Assembly: GCA_002340985.1 (NCBI GenBank)
Contig: DDNC01000002.1
Location: 163,413-208,143 of the forward strand
Source of the DNA: Firmicutes bacterium UBA2530
GTDB taxonomy: Bacteria; Bacillota; Clostridia; Tissierellales; Sedimentibacteraceae
Direction of reading: 5' to 3'
Length of the DNA stretch: 44,731 nucleotides
Positions 7,422-16,340 of the stretch are shown here, piece by piece. Both the position numbers and the translations under genes were made by a program. Within the stretch, counting starts at the first letter, position 1; every line of letters begins with the position of its first letter. The notes beneath the pieces are model-generated. The model did no database searches, was not told the origin of the DNA, and saw nothing but the letters and a program-made list of their open reading frames with translations.

Positions 7422-8189
7422 ATGAGGTTAAAAGGTAAAATAGCGGTTATAACCGGTGCGAGTTCCGGAATGGGCAGAGAAATGGCTTATTATTTTGCGA
7501 GAGAAGGAGCAAATGTTCTGGCTGTTGCGAGACGTGCGGAAAGATTAAACCAATTGGTAGATGATACTAAGGATTTTGAAGGAAAAGTAGTTGCATATGC
7601 AGCTGACGTTACCGATAAAGAAAAAGTTGAAGGTATGATTGATGAGGCTGTTAAGCAGTTCGGAAAGCTTGATATTCTTGTTAATAATGCAGGAATAATG
7701 GATGATATGAGCGGTATCGGCGATGTAAGCGATGAGATGTATGAAAAGGTATTTGATGTAAATGTTAAATCCGTATTGCTTGCTACAAGAAAAGCTGTTA
7801 AGTACTTTGAAGAATCGGGCAGCGGTAATATAATAAATGTTGCATCCATAGGAGGACTTCACGGAGGAATTGCAGGGGCTACATATACTGCCAGCAAGCA
7901 CGCTGTTGTGGGACTTACCAAAAATACCGGATTTATGTATGCGAAGAAAAATATCAGATGCAATGCCATATGCCCGGGCGGAATCGCAACAGAAATCGGA
8001 AACAGTGAATTTATGAAGAACATTAACCAGCAGGGGGCTGCCCTGACAGGAGCGGGTCTTGTTCTTAATCCGAGATTCGGACAACCGGGTGAAATTGCCG
8101 CGGTAGCGGTATTTTTAGCAAGCGACGAATCGGCTTTTGTGAACGGTCAGTGCATACAGGTTGACGGAGGCTGGACTGCATACATGTAG
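7422..8189 (+). CDS. Short-chain dehydrogenase/reductase (SDR)
   Basis: A 255-residue classical SDR. It has the cofactor motif TGASSGMG (11-18), NNAG (88-91), and the catalytic S142, Y155 and K159 (YTASK). The C-terminal FVNGQCIQVDGGW is typical of FabG-like and 3-oxoacyl/sugar-alcohol reductases. It should be a cytoplasmic NAD(P)H-dependent oxidoreductase, but no neighbour reveals the substrate. R37/R38 after the second strand suggests NADPH preference (inference). ATG 7422 follows TAGGAGG. It is monocistronic, with its own promoter and a perfect hairpin terminator. Confidence 0.88.
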   Translation: MRLKGKIAVITGASSGMGREMAYYFAREGANVLAVARRAERLNQLVDDTKDFEGKVVAYAADVTDKEKVEGMIDEAVKQFGKLDILVNNAGIMDDMSGIGDVSDEMYEKVFDVNVKSVLLATRKAVKYFEESGSGNIINVASIGGLHGGIAGATYTASKHAVVGLTKNTGFMYAKKNIRCNAICPGGIATEIGNSEFMKNINQQGAALTGAGLVLNPRFGQPGEIAAVAVFLASDESAFVNGQCIQVDGGWTAYM

Positions 8190-8261
8190 CCGTTGGTGTG
8201 AAAATTAGCATAAAAGGTATAACATGATAAATTTGATTTATTAAATAAATTCTGTTAATAT

Positions 8262-8287
8262 AAAGAGCAGCCATGCGGCTGCTCTTT
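8262..8287 (+). terminator. Hairpin terminator of the SDR gene
   Basis: AAAGAGCAGCC (8262-8272) pairs perfectly with GGCTGCTCTTT (8277-8287) over a four-base loop. Confidence 0.75.
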
Positions 8288-8326
8288 AGGTTGCTAAAAA
8301 ACCAGATTGAAGAAACACTGTTTTTT

Positions 8327-8343
8327 AAGCTTAAATTAAGCTT
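8327..8343. promoter_or_regulatory. Perfect 17-bp palindrome before the ABC exporter operon
   Basis: AAGCTTAA-A-TTAAGCTT (8327-8343) is a perfect palindrome. A TATAAT -10 box follows at 8357-8362, so the palindrome covers the -35 region, which has no good consensus. This arrangement suits an operator for an activator or repressor of the exporter. Confidence 0.5.
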
Positions 8344-8438
8344 TGAGGTGATATTATATAATACTGTGCATTAATAAAAACGTTCATATTGAATTGCTTT
8401 ATAGGATTTGGAAAATATAATGGTGAAGGAGTGAAAAC

Positions 8439-10163
8439 TTGAAAAAATTATTGCCTTTTATGAAGAAATACATGAAATATGCTGTGCTGTGTCCCATAAT
8501 GATGATATTAGAAGTGCTGGCAGATATAATTATACCATATCTCATGGCTCTTATTGTTGATGTTGGTATTGCGGGAAGAGATGTGGGCTATGTAGTTAAA
8601 ATGGGAATTATTATGATTTTTGCCGCCCTTTTCGGCATGGTTATGGGAATAATAAGCTCTCATTACGGTGCGACGGCAGGCTATGGATTTGCAGCGGAAA
8701 TAAGAAAAGAAACGTTTAAAAAGGTGCAGAGCTTTTCGTTTGCCAATCTTGATAAATTCTCCGTGTCATCGCTTATTACGCGACTGACCAACGACTGCAA
8801 CACACTGGGGCAGGTGGCGATGATGAGTCTGCGCATGGCTGTGCGTGCACCGTTCATGATGATTTTTGCACTGATTATGGCTCTCAGAATAAATGCTCCT
8901 TTGGCTGCGGTATTTATGGTTACAATTCCGCTGACAGTGGCATTGATTGCACTGATACTTACGAAGGCGAGACCGCTTTTCATAAAAATGCAGTCACGTG
9001 TGGACAGGGTAAATGCGGTAATTCAGGAAAACCTGATAGGAATAAGAGTTGTTAAGTCATTTAACAGACAAAAGCATGAAGAAATGAAATTTAAGGAAAG
9101 AAACGATTCTCTTAGAGATACTGCTCTTAAAGCAATATCCATAATAATTTTCTTTATGCCGATTTTGACGCTCATAACTTATGCAACAATAATAGCGGTG
9201 CTGTGGTTTGGGGGAAAGCAGATAGTTGCCGGAACAATGGGAAGCGGAGAGCTGCTGTCATTTATTACATACATTACTCAGATATTGATGTCCCTGATGC
9301 TGCTTACATTCTTTTTCATGCAATTTTTGAGAGGATCTGCTTCTGCGGCAAGAATTGCGGAGGTGCTTGATACAGAAACTGAAATCGTAGAAATCGACAA
9401 CCCTGTTATGAGCGTTAAGGATGGTTCTATATCCTTCAGGGATGTGAGCTTTTCATATCCATTAAGCTCGGAAAAAGCTCTTAAAGATATAAATTTTGAA
9501 ATAAACACTGGGGAAACTATAGGTATTATCGGTTCAACAGGTTCATCAAAGTCAACACTTATCCAAATGATTCCACGACTTTACGATGTGACGGACGGAA
9601 GTGTTGCAGTTGGCGGGATTGACGTGAGGAATTACCACCTTAAAACACTGAGAGATAAGGTTGCATTTGTTCTTCAGAAAAATGTCCTGTTTACAGGAAC
9701 AATCAGAGAAAACATGAAGTGGGGAAATGAAAATGCAACGGATGAACAGATTATCAGCGCCCTCAGGCAGTCACAGGCATGGGAATTTGTATCTGCATAC
9801 GACGACGGACTGGATCACAAGGTAGAACAGGGTGGAGACAATTTTTCCGGGGGGCAGAAGCAGAGGCTGACTATTGCAAGAGCACTTATTAAATTACCTA
9901 AAATTCTTATACTGGATGATTCCACAAGCGCGGTGGATATGACTACGGATGCTAAAATACAGCGTGCATTCAGGTCTGAATTAAGTGATATAACAGTAAT
10001 TATAATTGCGCAGAGAATTTCCTCCATACAGCATGCTGACAGAATAATTGTAATGAACGAAGGGAAGATTGAAGCAACAGGAAATCATGAAGAATTAATA
10101 GTTAATTCTCCAATATACAGAGAAATTTATGAATCTCAGCAGAAAGGAGTGGTAGGACAATGA
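8439..10163 (+). CDS. ABC exporter half, degenerate NBD subunit
   Basis: A 574-residue ABC transporter with six N-terminal membrane helices (residues 1-300) and an ATPase domain (325-574). Walker A is GSTGSSKS (365-372, Ser in place of the usual Gly before Lys). The signature is FSGGQ (469-473). Walker B ends in Asp (D494) instead of the catalytic Glu, and the switch His is Gln (Q525). These changes mark the non-hydrolysing half of heterodimeric multidrug exporters such as TM287/288, LmrCD and BmrCD. The start is TTG 8439 after AAGGAGTG. The next gene overlaps its stop by 4 bp. Substrates are probably drugs or lipids, not determinable here. Confidence 0.9.
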   Translation: MKKLLPFMKKYMKYAVLCPIMMILEVLADIIIPYLMALIVDVGIAGRDVGYVVKMGIIMIFAALFGMVMGIISSHYGATAGYGFAAEIRKETFKKVQSFSFANLDKFSVSSLITRLTNDCNTLGQVAMMSLRMAVRAPFMMIFALIMALRINAPLAAVFMVTIPLTVALIALILTKARPLFIKMQSRVDRVNAVIQENLIGIRVVKSFNRQKHEEMKFKERNDSLRDTALKAISIIIFFMPILTLITYATIIAVLWFGGKQIVAGTMGSGELLSFITYITQILMSLMLLTFFFMQFLRGSASAARIAEVLDTETEIVEIDNPVMSVKDGSISFRDVSFSYPLSSEKALKDINFEINTGETIGIIGSTGSSKSTLIQMIPRLYDVTDGSVAVGGIDVRNYHLKTLRDKVAFVLQKNVLFTGTIRENMKWGNENATDEQIISALRQSQAWEFVSAYDDGLDHKVEQGGDNFSGGQKQRLTIARALIKLPKILILDDSTSAVDMTTDAKIQRAFRSELSDITVIIIAQRISSIQHADRIIVMNEGKIEATGNHEELIVNSPIYREIYESQQKGVVGQ

Positions 10164-12016
10164 TGAAGGGTATGAAGGAGCAGAGAAACACGGGAAAAGG
10201 TCCGAGACAGCTCAGACCCGAAAATGCGAAAAAAACACTTATAAGATTGTTCAGCTACTTCAAATTTAACAAAATGCTGTTTTTTGGAGGAATATTTTTC
10301 ATAGTTTTAGGCTCTGCTGCGGAAATAGGCATAAACGGAATGCTTAGCCCCGTAATAGATACATTGGTTGGTAATTATGATAAGAGCAGGTTTATAACAT
10401 ATATAGCTATAATGGTTTTAATGGTTGCAGTGATTGCCGCTTCACAATATGCGGGGAATCTGTTCATGGCACGTCTTGCTCAGAAAACAGTTCATAAAAT
10501 TCGTGAGGAGATGTTTGAGCACATGGAAAAGCTGCCGGTTTCATATTTTGACAGCCATACTCATGGGGAGCTCATGTCAACATTTACAAATGACGTTGAT
10601 ATGCTGAACCAGTCTCTGGAGCAGAGCGTGTCACAAGTCTTGATATCAGTGGTTACTGTCGTTGGTACATTTGCCATGATGTTGTTTTTAAGTCCGCTTA
10701 TGACATTGGTTGTGGCAGTAATGCTTGGACTGATGCTGCTTGTGGCGAAAAATATAGGTCAGAAATCCTCGTCAAATTTCCGTATCCAGCAGGCTGCAAT
10801 GGGAGAAATGAATGGATATATTGAAGAAATGATGTCAGGTCAGAAGGTTGTAAAGGTATTCAATTACGAGGACAGGGCAATTGAAAGCTTCAATGAAAGA
10901 AACGAGGAAATGCGAAAGGCAAGCACCCGCGCATCAACGTATGGTGTAATGATTATGCCAATCATGGGTAACCTGTCATATGTGAAATATGCTATTGTAT
11001 CAATGCTTGGAGCATATCTTGTTATGCTTAACAAATTCAGTATAGGAAACCTGGCGTCATTTTTACAGTATACAAGGACTGTATCCCGTCCTATCACTCA
11101 GGTTTCAAACCAGCTTAACACACTGTTTGCTGCATTGGCAGGAGCGGAACGAATTTTCAGGGTTCTGGATGAAAGAATAGAAACGGATGAAGGTGATGTT
11201 GTGCTTGCGTCAGAATGCGAAGGCAAGAACAATCTGTGCTGGAAGCTTCCTAAGGAAGATGGAGGCGTTGAGCTCGTTTCTCTTAAAGGAAATATACAGT
11301 TTAAGGATGTGGACTTTGGCTATGTGTCAGGAACAAAGGTGCTGAAAAAAATAAATCTTTACGCAAAGCCGGGACAAAAGATAGCATTTGTAGGTTCCAC
11401 GGGTGCCGGAAAAACCACCATAACCAACCTTATAAATCGTTTTTATGAAATAAATGACGGAGAGATTTTATACGACGGAATTGATATAAGAAGAATAAAT
11501 AAATTTGACTTGAGAAGCACCATGTCCATAGTTCTGCAGGATGTACATCTGTTTGAGGGAACTGTTGCAGACAACATAAGATACGGAAGGCTTGATGCCT
11601 CTGATGAAGAGGTTGTTGCAGCCGCCAAGCTGGCAAATGCACACTACTTTATAAAGCATCTGCCGCAGGGATATGACACCATGCTTACAGCAGACGGGCA
11701 AAACCTGTCACAGGGAGAGAGGCAGCTTCTTTCAATAGCAAGAGCGGCTATTGCTGATCCTGCTATATTGATACTTGACGAAGCAACATCATCTGTTGAC
11801 ACAAGAACCGAAAAGCTAATATCCGAGGGTATGGATAAGCTCATGAATGGCAGAACAACATTTGTAATAGCCCACAGGCTTTCAACGGTGCGTGATTCAA
11901 ATGCAATAATGGTTCTCGAAGGCGGGGAAATAATTGAACGCGGAGACCATGATGACCTTATGAAGCAAAAAGGGCGCTACTACCAGCTTAATATGGGAGT
12001 TGCCGAATTAGGATAA
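10160..12016 (+). CDS. ABC exporter half, catalytic NBD subunit
   Basis: A 618-residue partner of the preceding gene, starting within its stop codon (ATGA overlap), so the two are translationally coupled. It has a basic leader (about 45 residues), six membrane helices, and an ATPase domain with Walker A GSTGAGKT (412-419), signature LSQGE (516-520), catalytic E541 in ILILDEATSSVD and switch H572. Its site is canonical where the partner is degenerate, but its signature is LSQGE rather than LSGGQ, as in TM288-type subunits. About 30 extra residues (about 350-385) sit between the membrane part and the ATPase. The product is a heterodimeric inner-membrane exporter. Confidence 0.9.
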   Translation: MMKGMKEQRNTGKGPRQLRPENAKKTLIRLFSYFKFNKMLFFGGIFFIVLGSAAEIGINGMLSPVIDTLVGNYDKSRFITYIAIMVLMVAVIAASQYAGNLFMARLAQKTVHKIREEMFEHMEKLPVSYFDSHTHGELMSTFTNDVDMLNQSLEQSVSQVLISVVTVVGTFAMMLFLSPLMTLVVAVMLGLMLLVAKNIGQKSSSNFRIQQAAMGEMNGYIEEMMSGQKVVKVFNYEDRAIESFNERNEEMRKASTRASTYGVMIMPIMGNLSYVKYAIVSMLGAYLVMLNKFSIGNLASFLQYTRTVSRPITQVSNQLNTLFAALAGAERIFRVLDERIETDEGDVVLASECEGKNNLCWKLPKEDGGVELVSLKGNIQFKDVDFGYVSGTKVLKKINLYAKPGQKIAFVGSTGAGKTTITNLINRFYEINDGEILYDGIDIRRINKFDLRSTMSIVLQDVHLFEGTVADNIRYGRLDASDEEVVAAAKLANAHYFIKHLPQGYDTMLTADGQNLSQGERQLLSIARAAIADPAILILDEATSSVDTRTEKLISEGMDKLMNGRTTFVIAHRLSTVRDSNAIMVLEGGEIIERGDHDDLMKQKGRYYQLNMGVAELG

Positions 12017-12023
12017 ATACACA

Positions 12024-12060
12024 GGAGACACTATCAAAGGATAATGTCTCCTTATTATTT
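12024..12060 (+). terminator. Terminator of the ABC exporter operon
   Basis: GGAGACA (12024-12030) pairs with TGTCTCC (12045-12051), followed by TTATTATTTT. Confidence 0.75.
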
Positions 12061-12132
12061 TCTGTATACATGTTTAATCTGATAAAACTAAGGGAATAAT
12101 AAAAAAAAATAATTTTATAGGGAAGGTGTAGT

Positions 12133-12378
12133 ATGTATTCAATAATGGCTGTTAAGGTTGAAGAACGTGTTGCAAAAGCTCCAGATCTGCAGGAAATACT
12201 GACCGTGCACGGATGTATAATAAAAACAAGAGTAGGACTTCACGAAACAGATGCTGAAAGATGCTCAATGAACGGAATAATCATACTTCATCTGTATGGT
12301 GAAAAGGAAGAATTTCAGAAGCTGTATGATGAAATAGCAGCACTTGATGGTATAACGCCAAAGTTTATCGAATTTTAA
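12133..12378 (+). CDS. TM1266-type iron-only hydrogenase system putative regulator
   Basis: An 81-residue protein of the TM1266 family, a NikR/ACT-like small domain. It shows the family's VHGCIIKTRVGLHE and a Cys (DAERCSMNG) before the hydrophobic GIIILHLYG strand. Family members usually sit next to [FeFe]-hydrogenase maturation genes (hydEFG) and are annotated as putative regulators. Here no hydrogenase gene is in the window. ATG 12133 has a GGAAGGTG ribosome site. The fold assignment is reasonably safe; a DNA-binding role is not established. Confidence 0.75.
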   Translation: MYSIMAVKVEERVAKAPDLQEILTVHGCIIKTRVGLHETDAERCSMNGIIILHLYGEKEEFQKLYDEIAALDGITPKFIEF

Positions 12379-12403
12379 AATGTTATGTTCAAAAAAATGA
12401 GCT

Positions 12404-12461
12404 ATTCTATTTTGACAATAAGATAATTATTGTAAGGAACGTGGCAGAGCAAAATAGGAAT
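12404..12461 (+). other. Candidate structured RNA element
   Basis: ATTCTATTTTG (12404-12414) pairs with CAAAATAGGAAT (12450-12461), with one bulge. Directly inside is a second helix, ACAATAA (12415-12421) with TTATTGT (12427-12433), leaving the single-stranded segment AAGGAACGTGGCAGAG (12434-12449). The nested design and GC-richer joining segment in an AT-rich gap suggest a structured leader for the downstream membrane-protein gene. I do not match it to a known riboswitch. Chance pairing in AT-rich sequence is possible. Confidence 0.3.
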
Positions 12462-12562
12462 CAGAGTGTTCAATAAATTATTAAAATTAGTCATATACCT
12501 GCATTGACAAATATATATTAATTATAAGGAATATATTTTATGTTTAGTATGGAGGAGTGGCT

Positions 12563-13009
12563 ATGAAGAGGTTTAAAAGAAAGTTGGACATAAGGATTCC
12601 AAAGCCTTTGAACTTAAGCAGAGACGGAATGAAAACCGAAGTTTTAACAATAGGCTTATTCGTTTTTATAATAATAACTACATTTTGGCTCATTGACATG
12701 GTATTTGGTCTGATGAGCGAGGAAATGAAGTTTACAGAGGTTAAAAGCGCACTGCTTTTAATAAGGGATTATTTGGTGTGGTTTGCATTGGGGGCATTCT
12801 ATATATTGTCCGCAAAAAAGAAAAAATTTAATTATGAGTCTGTCGTGGCTTTCACGGCGTTTGGATCTATTTATACAGCTGTGAAGCTTTATATGGCGGA
12901 TTTAGGTGCCGTATGGGTTTTTGCCGTTGAATGGCTTGTAATTACAGTAGCTATTTATAACATGGTCAAAATTTCATTTTCGCATTTTGCAAAGCCTCTG
13001 ACTGAGTAG
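12563..13009 (+). CDS. Four-helix membrane protein, PsiE-like (hypothetical)
   Basis: This 148-residue protein begins with a very basic 20-residue cytoplasmic leader (KRFKRKLDIRIPK). It then has about four hydrophobic helices (residues 30-52, 65-85, 95-112, 118-138). The size and helix plan resemble PsiE/phosphate-starvation-inducible membrane proteins, but I see no decisive motif. The start is ATG 12563, 7 bp after GGAGGAG; an upstream in-frame GTG at 12557 lies inside the ribosome site. It ends at a bidirectional terminator. The function is unknown. Confidence 0.65.
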   Translation: MKRFKRKLDIRIPKPLNLSRDGMKTEVLTIGLFVFIIITTFWLIDMVFGLMSEEMKFTEVKSALLLIRDYLVWFALGAFYILSAKKKKFNYESVVAFTAFGSIYTAVKLYMADLGAVWVFAVEWLVITVAIYNMVKISFSHFAKPLTE

Positions 13010-13021
13010 GTCAATAAGAAT

Positions 13022-13047
13022 ACAGGGTATCCTTGCGGATACCCTGT
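13022..13047. terminator. Bidirectional terminator
   Basis: ACAGGGTATCC (13022-13032) and GGATACCCTGT (13037-13047) are perfect reverse complements over a TTGC loop, between two convergent genes. No long T-run follows on either side. Confidence 0.65.
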
Positions 13048-13049
13048 GC

Positions 13050-14687
13050 TTATGCCTCGTAAACTTTTTTACCGTCAACGTATGTTTCTACAACACGTGT
13101 GCTTAGTATTTCTTCATCGTTTTTCAGGTTAAATAAATCCTTGTCAAGCAGGATAAAATCTGCAAGCTTGCCTTTAGCGATGGTTCCCTTTATTTTCTCT
13201 TCTCCTGACGCATATGCACCTTCCAGGGTATATGCCCTAAGGGCATCATACATGCTCATCTTTTCGTTTTCAAGATAGGTTTTCTTTTCGTTTCCGTTTA
13301 TGTTTTTTCTTGTAACAGCTGTGTAGATGTTGGGCATGGTGTCAAGAGATTCCACAGGGCAGTCTGTACCGAAGGAAACATGTATTCCTTTGTTGAGCAT
13401 TGTCTGCCATGCGTAGGATGTTTCCGCAAGTTCATCTCCAACTCTGTTTCTTACTATGTTCATGTCGTAATCTATGAATATAGGCTGTACTAAAGCCAAT
13501 ACATTAAGCTTTTTAAATCGGTTCAGAAGATTTTCATCTGTTATCTGGCAGTGGACGATGCCGTGCCTTGGATGATGTCCAGGATCTTTTTCGACAGCAT
13601 ATTCAATTGCGTCAAGTGCCATTTCTATAGCTCTGTCGCCGATTCCGTGAATGGCAACAGGAATATTGTTTTTATTGGATAACAGCACTATCTCATTCAG
13701 CTCGTCCTGTGTGAACAGCACGATTCCGTCTGTTGAAGAGTCATCGCTGTAAGGGTTTCTAAGGGCTGCAGTCCTTGCTCCCAGAGATCCATCACAAAGA
13801 AGCTTTATGCAGTTTACACGGTATTTTTCATTTCCGTAACCAAATTTATACCCATTGTCAAAGAACTTCTGAATTTCAGGTACCTTTTGTATTAGGCACT
13901 GCTCACCGATACGTATGTTAAGTTTACCTTCTTCGTCCAATTCACGGAACGACTTGAACAGCATGTTGTAATCATTGTCTGGCATATAGCCTATATCATC
14001 AGATTGTACTGAAGTAAGACCCTGTGCGAAGGCTCCCTCCTGTGCATCGTAAACTATGTTTTTCAATATATCCAGATTTAAGGTTGAAATGTTTGACTTA
14101 ACAATTTCCAAGAGATTCTCCTTGATTACACCGTTAGGTTCTCCGTCAGGGAGAATTTCAACGAGATTTCCGTATTGTGGTGCTGTCTCCTTTGTAAGGT
14201 TAACTATTTTCATGGCCGCAGAGTTCAAAACTCCTATGTGGAAGCATGCACGCATAATTATAGTAGGGACATCTCCTGTTATTTCGTCTAAGTCAAATTT
14301 GTTGGGGAATCTTTTTTCATCGTTAAAATAATCATGATTCCAGCCTTCGCCTTCCAGCCAGGATTCATCACTTACATCCCTTTCCTGCAATCTTGCTTTA
14401 AGGCGTTCTCTTATTTCACCGAGACTCTTTGTACCTACCAAGTTAACGCACCGCATGCTCTTGGCGTAGTGTACAAAATGGATGTGAGAATCATTAAATC
14501 CTGGAAGCACAAGTCTTCCTCCAAGATCAACCTCTGTAAAAGAGAGATTGTCTGTTCTTAAATATTCCCTTGCGCCATTTTCATTTCCCACATATACAAA
14601 TTTGTTTCCGTCAACAACAAAGGCTTCAGCTGTGGAATTCACGTCCTCCATTGTGTGCACATTCCCGTTTTTATATAGTGTTATCAA
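13050..14687 (-). CDS. Amidohydrolase family protein (YtcJ/Amidohydro_3 type)
   Basis: A 545-residue metal-dependent hydrolase of the YtcJ-like amidohydrolase group. It has the N-terminal HxH metal motif (PGFNDSHIHF near residue 65), a central GIGDRAI segment with preceding His, HCQ after strand 6, and SFGTDCPVE with the conserved Asp near the C-terminus. Members hydrolyse N-acyl, formamide or cyclic amide substrates; the specific substrate cannot be read. The start is a TTG (minus, 14685-14687) after a strong AGGAGGT site; no ATG fits better. It lies 23 bp downstream of the amino-acid permease gene on the same strand, so its substrate is probably imported by that permease. Confidence 0.85.
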   Translation of the reverse strand: MITLYKNGNVHTMEDVNSTAEAFVVDGNKFVYVGNENGAREYLRTDNLSFTEVDLGGRLVLPGFNDSHIHFVHYAKSMRCVNLVGTKSLGEIRERLKARLQERDVSDESWLEGEGWNHDYFNDEKRFPNKFDLDEITGDVPTIIMRACFHIGVLNSAAMKIVNLTKETAPQYGNLVEILPDGEPNGVIKENLLEIVKSNISTLNLDILKNIVYDAQEGAFAQGLTSVQSDDIGYMPDNDYNMLFKSFRELDEEGKLNIRIGEQCLIQKVPEIQKFFDNGYKFGYGNEKYRVNCIKLLCDGSLGARTAALRNPYSDDSSTDGIVLFTQDELNEIVLLSNKNNIPVAIHGIGDRAIEMALDAIEYAVEKDPGHHPRHGIVHCQITDENLLNRFKKLNVLALVQPIFIDYDMNIVRNRVGDELAETSYAWQTMLNKGIHVSFGTDCPVESLDTMPNIYTAVTRKNINGNEKKTYLENEKMSMYDALRAYTLEGAYASGEEKIKGTIAKGKLADFILLDKDLFNLKNDEEILSTRVVETYVDGKKVYEA

Positions 14688-14710
14688 TTTGTACCTCCTA
14701 TTGTTAATAA

Positions 14711-16099
14711 TTATTGGTTAGCTTCTTTTTTTAATTTCTTGTCAAAATACATATAAACAACACATCCTATGGCCGGTACGACAAAACCGATAAGTGCTGT
14801 TACAGGATCCTCAATAAATGTGTTGACCATTAATCCTGCAAATATTAAAATCGTAATAATTACAGTAATAGGGTATCCCCACATTTTGTATGGTCTTTCA
14901 AGATCAGGATATTTCCTGCGGTAAATCAATACAGCAACAACAACCAGCACATTGAACAGCATTCCTGAGAAAACAACCATGGATGTAAGCTGGTCGAGGT
15001 TTCTGGATAATACAAGTATAACAGATATCACGCACTGGCCTATAAGTGATACGTGAGGAACTTTGTATTTTGGGTGAAGTTTGCCGTAGCTTTTGAAGAA
15101 GTGACCTTCTTTTGCCATTGCATAATATGTTCTCGGGAAGGAAAGTATCATTCCGTTCAGAGAACCGAACATAGAAATTATCATGCCCACCAATACGATT
15201 GTACCGCCTACACCGCCGAAAATTCTTTTGGCAACTTCAGTTCCGAGATAATAATTGTCAGCCTGTATGTAGGAAATAATATCCTCGTGAGGCAGTACTC
15301 TGTAAATTGCGTAGTTAAACAAGGTATAAAGAACCAAGATTCCGCCTATGGCAATTATTATTGCAAGAGGAAGGTTTTTCTTCGGGTTTTTCATTTCCTC
15401 GGCTACCGTATTCAGATTTGTCCATCCCTCATATGCCCACAATGTTGCTACGGTTGCAAATGCAATCATTCCAAACATGCTTCCGATGGATACGGTGCTT
15501 CCGTCAGCAGGCATGAGGCTTAAATCCGGAGTTTGTTTTCCGAAAATCAGTGCTCCGAACAATATCAGTCCGATTGGTATCAGCTTAGCCACCATTGAAA
15601 CATTTTGCAGTATGGAGGCCCTTTTAACTCCGAAATAATTATAGGCAGTAAGTCCGACAATTAATATTATAGCAATTATTTTTATTCCTGTCTCATTGAT
15701 ATCAAAAAAACTTTTTAGTGCATTGGGAAGGGCTACTGCAACTGCCGCTATGGATCCTGCACCGCTGATGAGCCAGCTTGCAAATCCGTACAAAAATCCT
15801 ACTGCAGGGTGATATGCTTCATTCAGGTAAACTACCATACCTCCGGCAACCGGTCTTGAAGCTCCAAGCTCGGCAAAGCACAATCCTCCAAGCAGTGATA
15901 CAACACCTCCGACTATCCAGCAAACAAGTGCGAGACCCAAACTCATGCCTGTTCGCATCAATACATAGGAACCTAAATAGAATATTCCGGAACCAATCAT
16001 TATGCCGCCGATGATGCTTACTCCGCCGAATACGCCGATTTCTTGTTTGAACTCGGACGTGTTCGGTTCAATTGTAGTGATGTTTTCATTTTTACTCAT
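14711..16099 (-). CDS. APC-family amino acid permease
   Basis: A 462-residue polytopic membrane protein with about 12 hydrophobic helices. It has the APC-superfamily first-helix motif GGVSIIGGIMIGSGIFYL, and the helix-6 region TLWAYEGWTNLN resembles LAT/SteT-type amino acid antiporters. It sits in the cytoplasmic membrane and exchanges or imports amino acids. The ATG at 16099 (minus) follows AAGGAGAAG. It is first in an operon with the amidohydrolase, which suggests uptake and hydrolysis of an acylated or modified amino acid (inference). Confidence 0.88.
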   Translation of the reverse strand: MSKNENITTIEPNTSEFKQEIGVFGGVSIIGGIMIGSGIFYLGSYVLMRTGMSLGLALVCWIVGGVVSLLGGLCFAELGASRPVAGGMVVYLNEAYHPAVGFLYGFASWLISGAGSIAAVAVALPNALKSFFDINETGIKIIAIILIVGLTAYNYFGVKRASILQNVSMVAKLIPIGLILFGALIFGKQTPDLSLMPADGSTVSIGSMFGMIAFATVATLWAYEGWTNLNTVAEEMKNPKKNLPLAIIIAIGGILVLYTLFNYAIYRVLPHEDIISYIQADNYYLGTEVAKRIFGGVGGTIVLVGMIISMFGSLNGMILSFPRTYYAMAKEGHFFKSYGKLHPKYKVPHVSLIGQCVISVILVLSRNLDQLTSMVVFSGMLFNVLVVVAVLIYRRKYPDLERPYKMWGYPITVIITILIFAGLMVNTFIEDPVTALIGFVVPAIGCVVYMYFDKKLKKEANQ

Positions 16100-16223
16100 A
16101 AAGCTTCTCCTTTTTTATTTTGTGAGATTGTTAATATAATAGCAATTATTATGCCAAGTATTAATTGCATATATTAATCCTAATGCTGTGTAAAATCAAC
16201 ATATATTTTTATAATTATAAAAA

Positions 16224-16256
16224 ACAATAGGATTAAACCCCGTTTAATCCTATTGT
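16224..16256 (-). terminator. Terminator of the two-component operon
   Basis: ACAATAGGATTAAA (16224-16237) pairs perfectly with TTTAATCCTATTGT (16243-16256). On the minus strand it is followed by TTTTTTAT, a classical intrinsic terminator about 85 bp past the response-regulator stop. Confidence 0.85.
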
Positions 16257-16340
16257 TGTATTCTAAACATAAGTTTTGATTTTTAAATTTGTTCTAATAT
16301 GAAGCTTATAATAACTGCGTCAGCAATTCCGCATGTCTGT

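Noticed and set aside
7490..8084. Long minus-strand frames opposite the SDR gene
   Set aside because: They are antisense shadows; the plus strand has all SDR motifs.
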